A stretch of DNA of 64,000 nucleotides. Source: an uncultured Parabacteroides sp. (GTDB lineage: Bacteria > Bacteroidota > Bacteroidia > Bacteroidales > Tannerellaceae). The stretch lies in assembly GCA_949296075.1 (NCBI GenBank), contig CASFNG010000004.1, positions 62,001-126,000 of the forward strand, given 5' to 3'. Within the stretch, counting starts at the first letter, position 1. Every line of letters begins with the position of its first letter. The notes beneath the pieces are model-generated. The model was not told the origin of the DNA. It did no database searches and saw only the letters and a list, made by a program, of their open reading frames with translations. Of the stretch, positions 33,523 to 43,352 are shown piece by piece. The translations under genes were made by a program, and so were the position numbers.

Positions 33523-36500
33523 ATGGAAATCATGAAACCGCGGTTTTTGAAATATAGTTTTTTGTTGTATCAATTCTTTATCAAAATGAATCAAGAAAGA
33601 AAAAGAGGGAGTGGAAGACGGTGGTTGCTATCAGCAGCCATGTCAATCGGTCTGTTGGCCTCGGCCTATGCAGTAGGTGAGCGGATCTCTTATCCTCAAG
33701 AAACATTAGTGTCCAGGCTGGATCGGATCCGGGAGATCAGTCCGGTGGTGATCGCTTACGACGAGCGTATGATTGGCGAGGTACAGGTGCCAGATCTGTC
33801 CGCGGATCAAGCTGATTGGGAATCCATATTGGAGAACAGCCTGGCCTCCACGATGTTCACCTTCCGTACCCTATCGGATGGATCGTGCGTGATCGTCGAC
33901 AAAGAGGTCGCCGAGGCTTCCACGATCACCGTGAAGGGTGTGGTCGTCGACGAGCAAGGGATGCCTGTGATCGGCGCGAACGTGGTCGTGAAAGGTACTA
34001 CGCAAGGGGTGATGACCGACGTGGACGGGAACTTCCAGATGGAGGTGCCTTCCGATGCCCTCTTGCAGATCTCTTATATCGGCTATACCACGAAAGAGGT
34101 GCCGGTTGACAGGCAGATCTCCTTGAGGATTACGCTGTCGGAGGAGTCGTTCGACTTGGAGGAGGTGGTGGTGACCGCCTTGGGTATCAAGAAAGAGATC
34201 CGTCGGTTGGGATATGCCGTACAAGAGGTAGACAATGAGCAGATCAACGAGATCCCTAACTCGAATATCGCCAGCTCATTGAGCGGTAAGGTGGCCGGTT
34301 TGGTGGTTTACAATACGCCGAACTTTTATCAGGAGAATCCGATGCTGATCCGTGGTCGCTCGCCGCTGATCGTGATCGATGGTGTGCCGGTCAATTCCAA
34401 TTCGTATGATATTAATTCGATGGACGTGGAGAGTATCAACGTGCTGAAGGGCTCTACCGCGGCCGCGTTGTATGGCTCGAAAGGGCAAAACGGAGCGATA
34501 CAGATCACCACAAAGTCAGGACAGGCGGGGCGTACGGTCGTGGAGTTTAGCCAGCGTTCGATGTTCCGCGCCGGTTGGATCCGCGAGCCGAAGGTACAGA
34601 CCCAGTATGGTAACGGTTATAATGGCCAGTACGCGTATAAGGATGGTATGGGAGGCGGAACTTACGATGATGATTGGGTATGGGGTCCAAAGCTGGATGT
34701 GCCCGATCCTTCTACGCCCAGTGGTTATTGGGAGACCACCCAGTGGGACAGCCCGGTGGATGAGAACGGTAACCTGATTCCGACGCCTTGGGTGTCAAGA
34801 GGCCGGAATAACCTGAAGAACTTTTTGCGTACAGGTTATGTGCTGAGTAACAACGTCAGCGTGACGACCGGCAACGAGCGGGGTTCGATGCGTGCCTCAT
34901 TCGGATATGATTATAACCGGGGCGAGGTGCCCAATACCTCCCTTCATGTGTTCAACGCCTCCTTGTCCGCGAATTATAAGCTAACCGACAAACTCACCTT
35001 CTCGGGAACGGTTCTGTTCAATCGGCAGAACTCCCCCAATTACCCGGCGGTAGGATATGGAACGAACAATATCTTGTACAACTTGCTTATCTGGGCAGGT
35101 ACTGATATAGATATTACCCAGTTCAAGGATTATTGGGTGAAAGGCCAGGAGGGGTATCAGCAGAACTATTTCAATAAGATATGGATCAATAACCCTTACT
35201 TCATGGCTTATGAGAAAGAGAACACGATCTACCGGAACCGGACGCTGGCCACGGCCTCGCTCGACTATGAGATCATACCCCACTTGACGGCTACCTTCCG
35301 CCAAAGTGCTGAGGTGATGAGCCTGGTGGAGGAGAACAAATGGCCCAAGAGCTATATCTGGTATAGCCGTGATCGCCGGGGCGATTATGAATTGACGAAT
35401 ACGAATAACGATGAGTTCAACACGGAGTTATTCCTGACCTACGAGAATACCTTTGGGCGCTTCGATGTTAATGCGTTCGTGGGGGCGAATATCAACTATT
35501 GGCAGGATCGTAATCACTATTCCTCCACACAGGGATTGAAAGTGCCCGGGATCTATAACTTAGGGAATACGATTGATGCGGTCAAATCAACGAATAGCCT
35601 GACAAAGTATCTACGCAATAGCGTTTTTGCGTCGGTCGATCTCGGTTGGGATAATACATATTACCTTGGTGTGACCGCCCGTGAGGACATCTCTTCCTCG
35701 CTGCCGGATAGCAACAACAGTTATTTTTATCCGTCCATATCAGGATCTATCGTTCTCTCCAAGCTGTTCAAGATGCCCGCCTCTACTTTCCTGAAGGTAC
35801 GCGGGTCGTGGTCTCAGGTGCGTTCGGACCTGGAGCCCTACGAGTATATGACGACCTATCAGCCGGGAATCACCTACGGGCAATACAACTCGATGCAATA
35901 CCCTTCCGCATTGGGAAACATGTATCTGAAGCCTTCGTTGACTAATGCTTATGAGTTTGGCGTGAACGGCTCGTTCTTCAATAATCGCCTCTCGGTGGAC
36001 CTGACCTACTTCAACGCTTACGACCGCGACTTGATCAGCGACCAGTCGGCCTCGTTGAGCTCAGGCTTTAGTTCCTATAAGGTGAATGGCAATAAGTATC
36101 AACGAACCGGAGGTGAGATCATGGTGACCGGTGTGCCGGTGAAGACCTCGGACTTTGAATGGACGACTGGGGTGAACTGGAGTATGTACCGGAACATCCT
36201 GCGCAAGGTGTATGGCGGTGGCGATCGCTTAGGTAGTATCAAAGTCGGTGAACGGACTGATAAGGTGATGATAAATAAGTTCATGCGCTCGGACGACGGA
36301 CAACTGATTATCGGGAGCAACGGCCTGCCGGTGAAGGATCAATACCTGTCGAGCGCAGGATATGCCGATCCTTCCTGTATGTTGAGCTGGAGCAACAGTT
36401 TCCGTTTCCTGAAGGACTTTACGGTTTCCTTCCTGCTGGATGCCCGGATCGGAGGTGTCATCTATGGCACGATGAACGAGAAAATGTGGTATGGCGGTAC

Positions 36501-36945
36501 CCATCCCGATGCCGTGGGCGAGTTGAGAGACGCTGCTTACCGTGGGGAGACCTATATCGCCCAGGGCGTGAACGTGACGGGTGGTGAGCTGGTTCGCGAC
36601 GCCGACGGAAATATCATCTCGGATACCCGTACTTATCAGCCGAACTCGGCGGGAACCAATTGGATCACCTATATGCAATATGCGTATGGGAATGGCGGGA
36701 ACAGGGAGTTCAATATGTTCAGCGGCTCTTACCTGAAGCTCCGCGAGCTCTCGATCACCTACGACATCCCGAAGCGGTTCCTGGAGTTTACGAAGACGAT
36801 CTCATCCGCTTCGATCAGCTTGGTGGGATCCAACCTGTTCGTGATCTCGGAGTACCCCTTCTCTGATCCGGATAGTGGTACGGACGCGGACCTGCAATAT
36901 CCTTCCGCCCGGAATATAGGATTCAACCTAAACGTTAAATTTTAA
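33523..36945 (+). CDS. SusC/RagA family TonB-dependent receptor with an STN signalling domain
   Basis: The 1140-residue outer-membrane receptor has an export signal, an STN domain (about 57-125) for signalling to FecR, a carboxypeptidase-regulatory beta domain (about 135-215), the TonB box/plug start EEVVVTALG, the plug (LIRGRSPLIVIDGVPVN, about 270-340) and a 22-strand barrel ending NIGFNLNVKF with a terminal Phe. It imports an oligomeric substrate with the adjacent SusD lipoprotein. The true start may be the ATG at 33586, which leaves a clean signal peptide; 33523 is the first in-frame ATG. Confidence 0.93.
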   Translation: MEIMKPRFLKYSFLLYQFFIKMNQERKRGSGRRWLLSAAMSIGLLASAYAVGERISYPQETLVSRLDRIREISPVVIAYDERMIGEVQVPDLSADQADWESILENSLASTMFTFRTLSDGSCVIVDKEVAEASTITVKGVVVDEQGMPVIGANVVVKGTTQGVMTDVDGNFQMEVPSDALLQISYIGYTTKEVPVDRQISLRITLSEESFDLEEVVVTALGIKKEIRRLGYAVQEVDNEQINEIPNSNIASSLSGKVAGLVVYNTPNFYQENPMLIRGRSPLIVIDGVPVNSNSYDINSMDVESINVLKGSTAAALYGSKGQNGAIQITTKSGQAGRTVVEFSQRSMFRAGWIREPKVQTQYGNGYNGQYAYKDGMGGGTYDDDWVWGPKLDVPDPSTPSGYWETTQWDSPVDENGNLIPTPWVSRGRNNLKNFLRTGYVLSNNVSVTTGNERGSMRASFGYDYNRGEVPNTSLHVFNASLSANYKLTDKLTFSGTVLFNRQNSPNYPAVGYGTNNILYNLLIWAGTDIDITQFKDYWVKGQEGYQQNYFNKIWINNPYFMAYEKENTIYRNRTLATASLDYEIIPHLTATFRQSAEVMSLVEENKWPKSYIWYSRDRRGDYELTNTNNDEFNTELFLTYENTFGRFDVNAFVGANINYWQDRNHYSSTQGLKVPGIYNLGNTIDAVKSTNSLTKYLRNSVFASVDLGWDNTYYLGVTAREDISSSLPDSNNSYFYPSISGSIVLSKLFKMPASTFLKVRGSWSQVRSDLEPYEYMTTYQPGITYGQYNSMQYPSALGNMYLKPSLTNAYEFGVNGSFFNNRLSVDLTYFNAYDRDLISDQSASLSSGFSSYKVNGNKYQRTGGEIMVTGVPVKTSDFEWTTGVNWSMYRNILRKVYGGGDRLGSIKVGERTDKVMINKFMRSDDGQLIIGSNGLPVKDQYLSSAGYADPSCMLSWSNSFRFLKDFTVSFLLDARIGGVIYGTMNEKMWYGGTHPDAVGELRDAAYRGETYIAQGVNVTGGELVRDADGNIISDTRTYQPNSAGTNWITYMQYAYGNGGNREFNMFSGSYLKLRELSITYDIPKRFLEFTKTISSASISLVGSNLFVISEYPFSDPDSGTDADLQYPSARNIGFNLNVKF

Positions 36946-36957
36946 TGAGAAATCCGT

Positions 36958-38442
36958 ATGAAACGTAGAAATATCATTTTGTCTTTGATTTGTGCTTGTT
37001 GCTTGGGAAGTTGCAACGTGACCGACTTCAGCGAGAACCTGAATGAGCCTCAAACCACCTCCCCACAATCCCTCTTGGCGAACGCGGAGTTCGCGTCGTT
37101 CACGCATAACCATATCTTGCAGGCGGCGATCTCGATGCGTTATATGATCCAGACCGCGGATGGAAGTATCTTCCAGACCTACGACTGGGGGCGTGGTGAT
37201 TTCGCCGAGTATAATTACCTGAGAAACGTGCAGAAGATGATCGAGGAGGCGGGGGATGAGCCGGCCAACCAACCGTACGTGGCGATCGGTAAGATCATGC
37301 GGGCGCACAGTTTCTTTATGCTGGCTTGCATTTATGGCGATGTTCCCTACTCACAAGCTTTGAGAGGGGAGGATACGTCAATAGATATGCAGGAGCGTTT
37401 CTATCCGGCATACGATTCGCAAAAGGAGGTCTTGACCGGGATCCTGCTGGAATTGGAAGAGGCCAACGAGATCCTCAAGAATGCTGTCGGTACCGTAGAG
37501 AGTGACATCGTCTATTCGGGCGACCTCTCCAAATGGCGGAAGTTGGCGAATACTTATCAGCTCCGGATTTTGTTGATGATGAGCAAGAAGGCATCCGATC
37601 CGGCCTTGGGTATCCCTCAACGTTTCGACGAGATTGTCTCGAATCCGGGAGAGTACCCGATCTTCTCGTCGGAGGAGGACCAGGCTCTTGTCAACTACCT
37701 GAATACGGAGGGGGTACGTTATCCATTTTACAATGACTTGGACTTAGGCTCGAAGCGTTATATCGGCAAGGAGTTGTGTGATCTGTTGGTGTCGTTGGAG
37801 GATCCCCGTCTGTTCGTCTTCGCTGATCCATCGGAGCTATCCCAGGCGTCGGACCCGAACGCCCGATACGATTTTAATAACTACAAAGGTGTGGACGTGA
37901 CGCTCTCGTTGGATGAGGTGAACGAGCTGATTGCCAATAAGGAATTCAGCCGGATTAATGCGGCTCATTACGCCGATAATCCGGTAGGTGAGCCCTCGCT
38001 CGCGCTGAGTTATTCAGAGGTAATGTTGGCCTTGGCTGAGGCTTCCGTGTTAGGCTGGACGAATGCCGTGGATGCGAGACGGTGCTATGAGGAGGCTATC
38101 CGGTCATCGTTTAACTTCTATGGCCTGTCGGCGGATTATACCTCTTACATTGAGAACCCCGCTGTGGCTTATGACGAGAATAATGCCTTGACGCAGATCT
38201 ATCGTCAGCGGTACATTATCTATATGATACAGGGCGACTTCATGTCGTTATTCCATTATCACCGTACCGGATTCCCGGAGATGGTATGTGGACGTGGGCA
38301 GGTTACTACGGGGGTGCCCTACCGGATGCGTTATCCGCAGGTGGAGGTTGATATGAACCAGGTCAATATGGAGGATGCCTTGCGGAACCAGGGATTCGCT
38401 GAGGATGATGAGATGAATAAGCTTTGGATTTACCAAGACTGA
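36958..38442 (+). CDS. SusD/RagB family surface lipoprotein
   Basis: The 494-residue lipoprotein (lipobox LGSC, Cys20) has the TPR-rich SusD-like fold of the SusD-like 2 type: ANQPYVAIGKIMRAHSFFML and IYGDVPYSQAL near residues 100-140 and ALSYSEVMLALAEASVLGW near 340-370. It binds substrate as the lid of the SusC barrel. Its start is 12 bp after SusC, the usual coupled pair. Substrate cannot be read from sequence. Confidence 0.92.
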   Translation: MKRRNIILSLICACCLGSCNVTDFSENLNEPQTTSPQSLLANAEFASFTHNHILQAAISMRYMIQTADGSIFQTYDWGRGDFAEYNYLRNVQKMIEEAGDEPANQPYVAIGKIMRAHSFFMLACIYGDVPYSQALRGEDTSIDMQERFYPAYDSQKEVLTGILLELEEANEILKNAVGTVESDIVYSGDLSKWRKLANTYQLRILLMMSKKASDPALGIPQRFDEIVSNPGEYPIFSSEEDQALVNYLNTEGVRYPFYNDLDLGSKRYIGKELCDLLVSLEDPRLFVFADPSELSQASDPNARYDFNNYKGVDVTLSLDEVNELIANKEFSRINAAHYADNPVGEPSLALSYSEVMLALAEASVLGWTNAVDARRCYEEAIRSSFNFYGLSADYTSYIENPAVAYDENNALTQIYRQRYIIYMIQGDFMSLFHYHRTGFPEMVCGRGQVTTGVPYRMRYPQVEVDMNQVNMEDALRNQGFAEDDEMNKLWIYQD

Positions 38443-38502
38443 ACACCGAGAGCCCTTTGGAATATGATACATAGGATTTTTTTCGTAAAGCAAGAATAAT
38501 AT

Positions 38503-39561
38503 ATGATAACACGACGACAATTTTTGAAGGCTGGCGGTGCGGTGATGGGATCGGCGCTGTTGTCGGCGAAGTCTCCGGCCGATGCCGCTATGGTATCTGA
38601 AGAGCCTCTCCTGGCGGGAGGACGGGAATTGCGGTTTAACGCTCAAGGACGTTTCAAGATAGCGCAGTTTACTGATTTGCATCTCAACGGGGAGAAGCCC
38701 GAAGGATCCAAGCCTGTCCATGAATGCGTGAACCGGGTATTGGACGCGGAACATCCTGATTTTATAATTTTCACGGGTGACATCGTTTGTTGTGGAAACG
38801 GGACAGGCGATTGCCTGAGCGAACTTTTGTCGATGGTGAACGGGTGTCAGATCCCTTTTGGGATCGTGTTCGGGAATCATGATGACGAGAAGGACCTGAG
38901 CCGGGAGCAACTGATGGAGATTGCTCGGAAGTATGCGTTTAATTGTTCTTGGGATGAGGAGCCCTCGATCCACGGGGTGAGCAATTATGTGCTGCCTGTT
39001 CGCTCGTCCGACGGGACGAAGGAGGCCGCGTTGTTGTATTGCCTCGACTCGAACGCGTATAGCCAGATGGAAGGAGTGGATGGATACGATTATATCCGCC
39101 GGGATCAGGTGGAATGGTATGTGCGGCAAAGCGAGAAACATCGGGAACGGAACGGGAAGCCGCTGCCTGCGCTGGCGTTTTTCCACATCCCTATCCCGGA
39201 ATATAAGGAGGCAAGCTTGTTCGAGGAGACTAATTTTTATGGGATTAGGGGAGAGCACGTGGCTTCTCCCCTCTTGAATAGCGGGCTTTTCACGGCCATG
39301 AAGGAACAGGGAGATGTGATGGGTGTCTTCGTCGGGCATGAGCATGACAACGATTTCATTGTCGGATGGAAAGGAATCGCTTTGGCTTACGGGCGTTATG
39401 CGGGCACTACCGTGACCACGTACGGGCATTTGCCGAATGGATCCCGCCTCATCGAGCTGGAAGAGGGGGAACGGAGATTTAATTCTTGGATACGTACGGC
39501 GCATGGCACGGAGCAGTTGACCCGGTTCCCCGATGATTTCTGGAAGATGTTCAAGAAATGA
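38503..39561 (+). CDS. Calcineurin-like metallophosphoesterase with a Tat-type leader
   Basis: The 352-residue product starts MITRRQFLKAGGAVMGSALL, a twin-arginine signal. All metallophosphoesterase motifs are present: FTDLHLNG, FTGDIV, FGNHDDE, a His in FFHIPIPE and GHEHDND. It would hydrolyse phosphate monoesters or diesters in the periplasm using two metal ions. It lies 60 bp after SusD and belongs to the same locus, suggesting that the imported substrate is phosphorylated (inference). Confidence 0.9.
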   Translation: MITRRQFLKAGGAVMGSALLSAKSPADAAMVSEEPLLAGGRELRFNAQGRFKIAQFTDLHLNGEKPEGSKPVHECVNRVLDAEHPDFIIFTGDIVCCGNGTGDCLSELLSMVNGCQIPFGIVFGNHDDEKDLSREQLMEIARKYAFNCSWDEEPSIHGVSNYVLPVRSSDGTKEAALLYCLDSNAYSQMEGVDGYDYIRRDQVEWYVRQSEKHRERNGKPLPALAFFHIPIPEYKEASLFEETNFYGIRGEHVASPLLNSGLFTAMKEQGDVMGVFVGHEHDNDFIVGWKGIALAYGRYAGTTVTTYGHLPNGSRLIELEEGERRFNSWIRTAHGTEQLTRFPDDFWKMFKK

Positions 39562-39577
39562 CATGGAGGGAGTGCTG

Positions 39578-40873
39578 ATGAAACGATTTATTTGCATTGT
39601 CCATTTGCTACTCGCTGGGCTGCTTGGAGGGATTTCCCTCCGGGCCCAAGAGCAGCTTCCCGCCTGGGAAAAGGGGTACTTGGATGTCCATTTCATCTCT
39701 ACCGGAGTGGGGAATTGCGCGTTGATGGTCATGCCTGACGGAACCACCCTGCTGATCGACCCGGGGGAGCTGGATCCTACCTCCGCCCGGACTCAGTCAC
39801 CGCGTAACACGCCTCGCTACCCGAATTACAGCAAGCATGGATATGAGTGGCAGGCAGCCTATATCCAGCGGATACTCCGGCAAAAGGAGGATCCTAACAG
39901 ACTGGATTACGCTTTTATCACCCATTATCACGACGATCATTACGGATACAATTACCCGGGAGCCCCCTTGTCGGAGACCGGCCGTTTTTATCTTTCCGGC
40001 ATCACGGGGATAGCGGATCTGATCTCGATCGCTAAGCTGGTAGATCGAGGCTGGGATTATCCGATGGATATGCGGGCATGGAGCCTGCGCGAGAAGAACG
40101 ACTCTACCTTGCTCAATTACTTCCGTTTCGTGGATTATGCCCGCGAGCGGCAGGGATTGACGTACGAGCCTTTCGAACTGGGCTCGACCTCCCAGTTCCG
40201 GATGCTGCGCGACGCCTGCGCTTATCCCGCTTTCTCCATCCAGAATATTTCCGGGAACGGGGCGGTCTGGAAAGAGGGGAGAGCCTATACACGGATGCCG
40301 TCGAGGGAGGAACTTGTGGGGGCGAAGATGATACCTGACGAGAACCAGCTTTCATGTGGCATCTTGATCCGTTATGGCGACTTCAAGATGTACATGGGAG
40401 CGGACATCCCCGGCGAGGCTCCCGCCTATATGGGACGACCCGAGTGGGCGGATATGGAGACGATCGTGGCGGACGTGGTGGGTGAGGTGGACGTGACTAC
40501 CGCAAACCATCACGCTAACCGGGACGCGATGACTGCCTATTACTTATCGAGATTGCGCCCGAGAGTGATTATCCAGGAGGTGTGGTCGTCCGACCATCCC
40601 GGGCATGAGGCCTTGCTCCGGATGACTTCCCGGACTATCTGGCCCGAGGATAGGGATTTGTTCGCGACAAATATGTTAGAGAGTAACCGGTTGGTGATCG
40701 GGGAGTTGATAGACCAGAGTTATCGTTCCCAAGAAGGGCATATCGTATTGCGGGTATCGCCGGGGGGAGGGCGTTATCGGGTCTATGTGTTGAACCACGA
40801 GACTGAGGAACCCTATGTGAAGGCTTGTTTTGACGGGTATCAAGCCAAGTCTCATATCCCCTCCAAGCCTTGA
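39578..40873 (+). CDS. Secreted metallo-beta-lactamase-fold hydrolase
   Basis: The 431-residue product has a signal peptide (MKRFICIVHLLLAGLLGGISLRAQ). The MBL fold resembles ComEC-type domains: DVHFISTGVGNCALMVMPDG, LIDPGE, the metal-ligand motif THYHDDHYG (near residue 115), an Asp in MYMGADIPGE and a His in TANHHANRD. The substrate is unknown. A GGAGGG lies about 8 bp before the ATG at 39578, an unusually clear Shine-Dalgarno for this genome. The gene starts 16 bp after the phosphoesterase. Confidence 0.85.
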   Translation: MKRFICIVHLLLAGLLGGISLRAQEQLPAWEKGYLDVHFISTGVGNCALMVMPDGTTLLIDPGELDPTSARTQSPRNTPRYPNYSKHGYEWQAAYIQRILRQKEDPNRLDYAFITHYHDDHYGYNYPGAPLSETGRFYLSGITGIADLISIAKLVDRGWDYPMDMRAWSLREKNDSTLLNYFRFVDYARERQGLTYEPFELGSTSQFRMLRDACAYPAFSIQNISGNGAVWKEGRAYTRMPSREELVGAKMIPDENQLSCGILIRYGDFKMYMGADIPGEAPAYMGRPEWADMETIVADVVGEVDVTTANHHANRDAMTAYYLSRLRPRVIIQEVWSSDHPGHEALLRMTSRTIWPEDRDLFATNMLESNRLVIGELIDQSYRSQEGHIVLRVSPGGGRYRVYVLNHETEEPYVKACFDGYQAKSHIPSKP

Positions 40874-40953
40874 TCGTGAAACCTTGCCGTAGATCTCGGG
40901 AAAAGACGGCTATGTTTCCGGGGAAAGTAGGCGATGATTTTTCCTGTTAAAAT

Positions 40954-40985
40954 CTTGGAATAGGGAGGATTAAGATGTATTTTTG
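40954..40985 (+). promoter_or_regulatory. Promoter of the carboxypeptidase-regulatory-domain gene
   Basis: CTTG (40954-40957) and TATTTTTG (40978-40985) are 20 bp apart. This predicts a leader of about 83 nt and separates the following gene from the SusC/SusD operon. Confidence 0.6.
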
Positions 40986-41074
40986 GGAAAGTTCCCGAAG
41001 CGGGTGGCTCCATGCGTCCACGCCGCCCGGCCAAGGGGCGATATATCTTGTTACACCTAAAATCGTAGCGCGAC

Positions 41075-42328
41075 ATGAGTATATGCAAATATATCCTGTT
41101 CTGCCTTGGCCTGCTGTATATGGCATCCGCGGAGGTGGCGGCCGTAGTGAAGGATGATGGTGGTTTTATCACCGTAAGCGGCATCGTGAGAGACAAGTCG
41201 GACAAGAAGGTCGTGCCCTACGCTACCGTCTCCATTGCCGGGAGCGCACGCTCCACCGTGACCAACGTCGATGGCGAGTTCACCTTCAAGATAAAGGTGC
41301 CCGTAGAGGGGACGGAGATCGAGGTGTCTCACATCGGCTACGTCAATGCCCGGATCTGCATAGAGGAGGGAGATCCTGAGCTTCCTGTGATCTGGCTTAC
41401 CCCTTCCGCCCTGATGCTCGACGAGGTGATTATCAGCGGGCGTAATCCACGTGAGCTTATCGAGGAGGCGATCCGGAAGATCCCCGCTAATTACAGCACG
41501 GAGCTTAACCGGCTGACGGGTTTCTACCGGGAGACAGCGCGTAAGCGCAGGCGTTATATCAACATCGCCGAGGCGGTGATCGACCTACGCAAGACCTCTT
41601 ACACGCAGGAGGCCGACCGGGATCGCGTGCGTGTCCTCAAGGGACGGCGCCTGCTCAGCCCGAAGGCGAGCGACACCTTGGCGGTGAAACTGCTGGGCGG
41701 CCCCAACTCCTCGATCTACTTAGATGTGGTGAAGAACCCCGACCTGCTGCTCAGCCCTGAGATACTTCCGTTCTACGATTTCCATATAGAGGAGCCGACG
41801 GCGATAGATGATCGTCCGCAATATGTGGTGAGTTTCGTGCCGAACCAGTCGCTCCCGTTCGCCCTCTATCGGGGGAAATTCTATATAGACAAGGAGAGGC
41901 TGTCATTTACCCGTGCCGAGTTCTTCCTCGACATGAGCGACTTGCGGAAAGCTACGGAAGCTATCCTGCGCCGTAAGCCGTTCGGGTTGCGCTTCAAGCC
42001 GGTGGAGGTCTCTTATTTGGTGAATTACGCGGATCATGGCGGCACGACCTTCCTCAGCTACGTGCGCAATGAGATCCGTTTCAAGTGCGACTGGCGGCGT
42101 AAGTTGTTCTCTACGAACTATGCGATCGTGTCGGAGATGGTGGTGACGGATATAGAACCCTCTGCCGCCAATATCCCGGCTCGCGAGGCGTTCGGGAAGA
42201 ACCAGGTCCTTTCCGATGACGCGAGCTTCTTCTATGATAAGGACTTTTGGGGCGATTATAACATCATCAAGCCGGATGAGTCGTTAGAGAAAGCGGTGAA
42301 CCGGTTGAAGAAAATGCACGAGAAGTAG
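41075..42328 (+). CDS. Carboxypeptidase-regulatory-domain protein of unknown function
   Basis: The 417-residue product has a signal peptide (MSICKYILFCLGLLYMASAEVAA). Residues about 33-110 form a CarboxypepD_reg-like beta-sandwich (ISVSGIVRDK-like opening, PYATVSIAGSARSTVTNVDGEFTFKI). The remaining 300 residues are a conserved Bacteroidetes region (NRLTGFYRETARKRRRYINI, and ALYRGKFYIDKERLSFTRAEF) with outer-membrane or periplasmic character. No catalytic motif was recognised. Its own promoter (40954-40985) argues against membership in the SusC/SusD operon. Confidence 0.7.
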   Translation: MSICKYILFCLGLLYMASAEVAAVVKDDGGFITVSGIVRDKSDKKVVPYATVSIAGSARSTVTNVDGEFTFKIKVPVEGTEIEVSHIGYVNARICIEEGDPELPVIWLTPSALMLDEVIISGRNPRELIEEAIRKIPANYSTELNRLTGFYRETARKRRRYINIAEAVIDLRKTSYTQEADRDRVRVLKGRRLLSPKASDTLAVKLLGGPNSSIYLDVVKNPDLLLSPEILPFYDFHIEEPTAIDDRPQYVVSFVPNQSLPFALYRGKFYIDKERLSFTRAEFFLDMSDLRKATEAILRRKPFGLRFKPVEVSYLVNYADHGGTTFLSYVRNEIRFKCDWRRKLFSTNYAIVSEMVVTDIEPSAANIPAREAFGKNQVLSDDASFFYDKDFWGDYNIIKPDESLEKAVNRLKKMHEK

Positions 42329-42349
42329 GGGAGGGCGTGCCTCCCTGTT

Positions 42350-42988
42350 TCAGGCTTTATGGATCTCGTCCGCGGTTACGATATGTAAGCCTGCCTCTGA
42401 TTCCTTGGCGATCTTCAGCATCTTCTCGGCCAGCAGTCCGGTGGTGATGGGGCGTAGCCGGCGGAACAGCCCGAGGCGATTGAGCGCCTTGATTATTTTC
42501 ACTCCGGCATCCTCGCGGAACCGTCCCTTCGATCCCCGATCGAGCAGGCTTGGGCGTAAGATGACCGTGCGCTCGAATCCAGCCGCTTTCACGCCCTCTT
42601 CCACCTCTCCCTTGATCCGGTTATAGAACAGGCGCGAATGGATGTCGGCTCCGACGGCTGAGATCAGGGCGAAGGTCGGGACCCCGTTTTTACGTGCGGC
42701 CCGTGCGAAAGCGAGTTGGTAACCCACGTCTATCCGGTGCTGAGCCTCCTTGCTGCCCGCCTCTTTCAAGGAGGTGCCTAAGCAAGAGAACGCCATGTCG
42801 CCGACCACCAAGTCGCTCCACGACTCCGGATGCTCGAAGTCGATGACGTGTACGTGCAGTTTCGGATGCCTCGTGCTTATCTCGCGTCGTACGAATGCGT
42901 GTACCTCCGTGAAGGTGTCGTCGTGCAGCAGATCCTGCACCAAATGTTTTCCCGTGGAGCCCGTGCCCCCGATGACTAATGCTCTCAT
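42350..42988 (-). CDS. NAD(P)-binding short-chain-like oxidoreductase
   Basis: The 212-residue protein has the Rossmann dinucleotide motif ALVIGGTGSTGKHL at the N-terminus, FSCLGTSLKEAGSKEA in the cofactor-binding loop, and SAVGADIHSRLFYNRIKGEVE, where Tyr-X-X-X-Lys is the catalytic pair of atypical extended SDRs of the HTATIP2-like group. The ATG at 42988 fits the family start; a longer frame upstream lacks support. The substrate is unknown. Confidence 0.8.
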   Translation of the reverse strand: MRALVIGGTGSTGKHLVQDLLHDDTFTEVHAFVRREISTRHPKLHVHVIDFEHPESWSDLVVGDMAFSCLGTSLKEAGSKEAQHRIDVGYQLAFARAARKNGVPTFALISAVGADIHSRLFYNRIKGEVEEGVKAAGFERTVILRPSLLDRGSKGRFREDAGVKIIKALNRLGLFRRLRPITTGLLAEKMLKIAKESEAGLHIVTADEIHKA

Positions 42989-43144
42989 TTCTGTATGTAG
43001 GTCATAAGTTTGTATTCCTTTGTTGCGTTGGCTATATGAGGTTTGCGCGTCTGCTTCCGCCCTGTATCGGATCACCGTTCAGCTGAGGATCGCACGGTTC
43101 CCGGAGAGGATGACGCTTAAGTTACATCAAAAGGGCAATAAAAA

Positions 43145-43176
43145 AAGTCCCACAAAATATTGATTTTGTAGGACTT
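43145..43176 (-). terminator. Terminator after tRNA-Lys
   Basis: AAGTCCCACAAAAT (43145-43158) pairs with ATTTTGTAGGACTT (43163-43176), 14 bp with one G-T, and is followed on the minus strand by a run of T (plus-strand A-run). Confidence 0.9.
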
Positions 43177-43208
43177 GTCTTTTTATTGTCGCCTTTTGGC
43201 TTTTCTTT

Positions 43209-43284
43209 TGGTGATCCGCCTGGGGCTCGAACCCAGGACCCCAACATTAAAAGTGTTGTGCTCTACCAGCTGAGCTAGCGAATC
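43209..43284 (-). tRNA. tRNA-Lys (anticodon UUU), CCA encoded
   Basis: The acceptor stem GATTCGC pairs with GCGGATC with one G-T. The D-arm AGCTCAGCTGGTAGAGC, the anticodon arm CAACACTTTTAATGTTG with anticodon TTT, and the T-arm CCTGGGTTCGAGCCCCAGG are all regular, and the genomic 3' end is A-CCA. A terminator follows about 30 bp later. Confidence 0.97.
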
Positions 43285-43352
43285 ATCGTCGTGTTAGCTT
43301 TCTAACACGGGTGCAAAGGTAAGCCTTTTTTTGAAACCCGCAATAAGTTGAG

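Noticed and set aside
38248-39747. 499-codon minus-strand frame across SusD, phosphoesterase and MBL genes
   Set aside because: It crosses three well-supported genes and their gaps and lacks family features.
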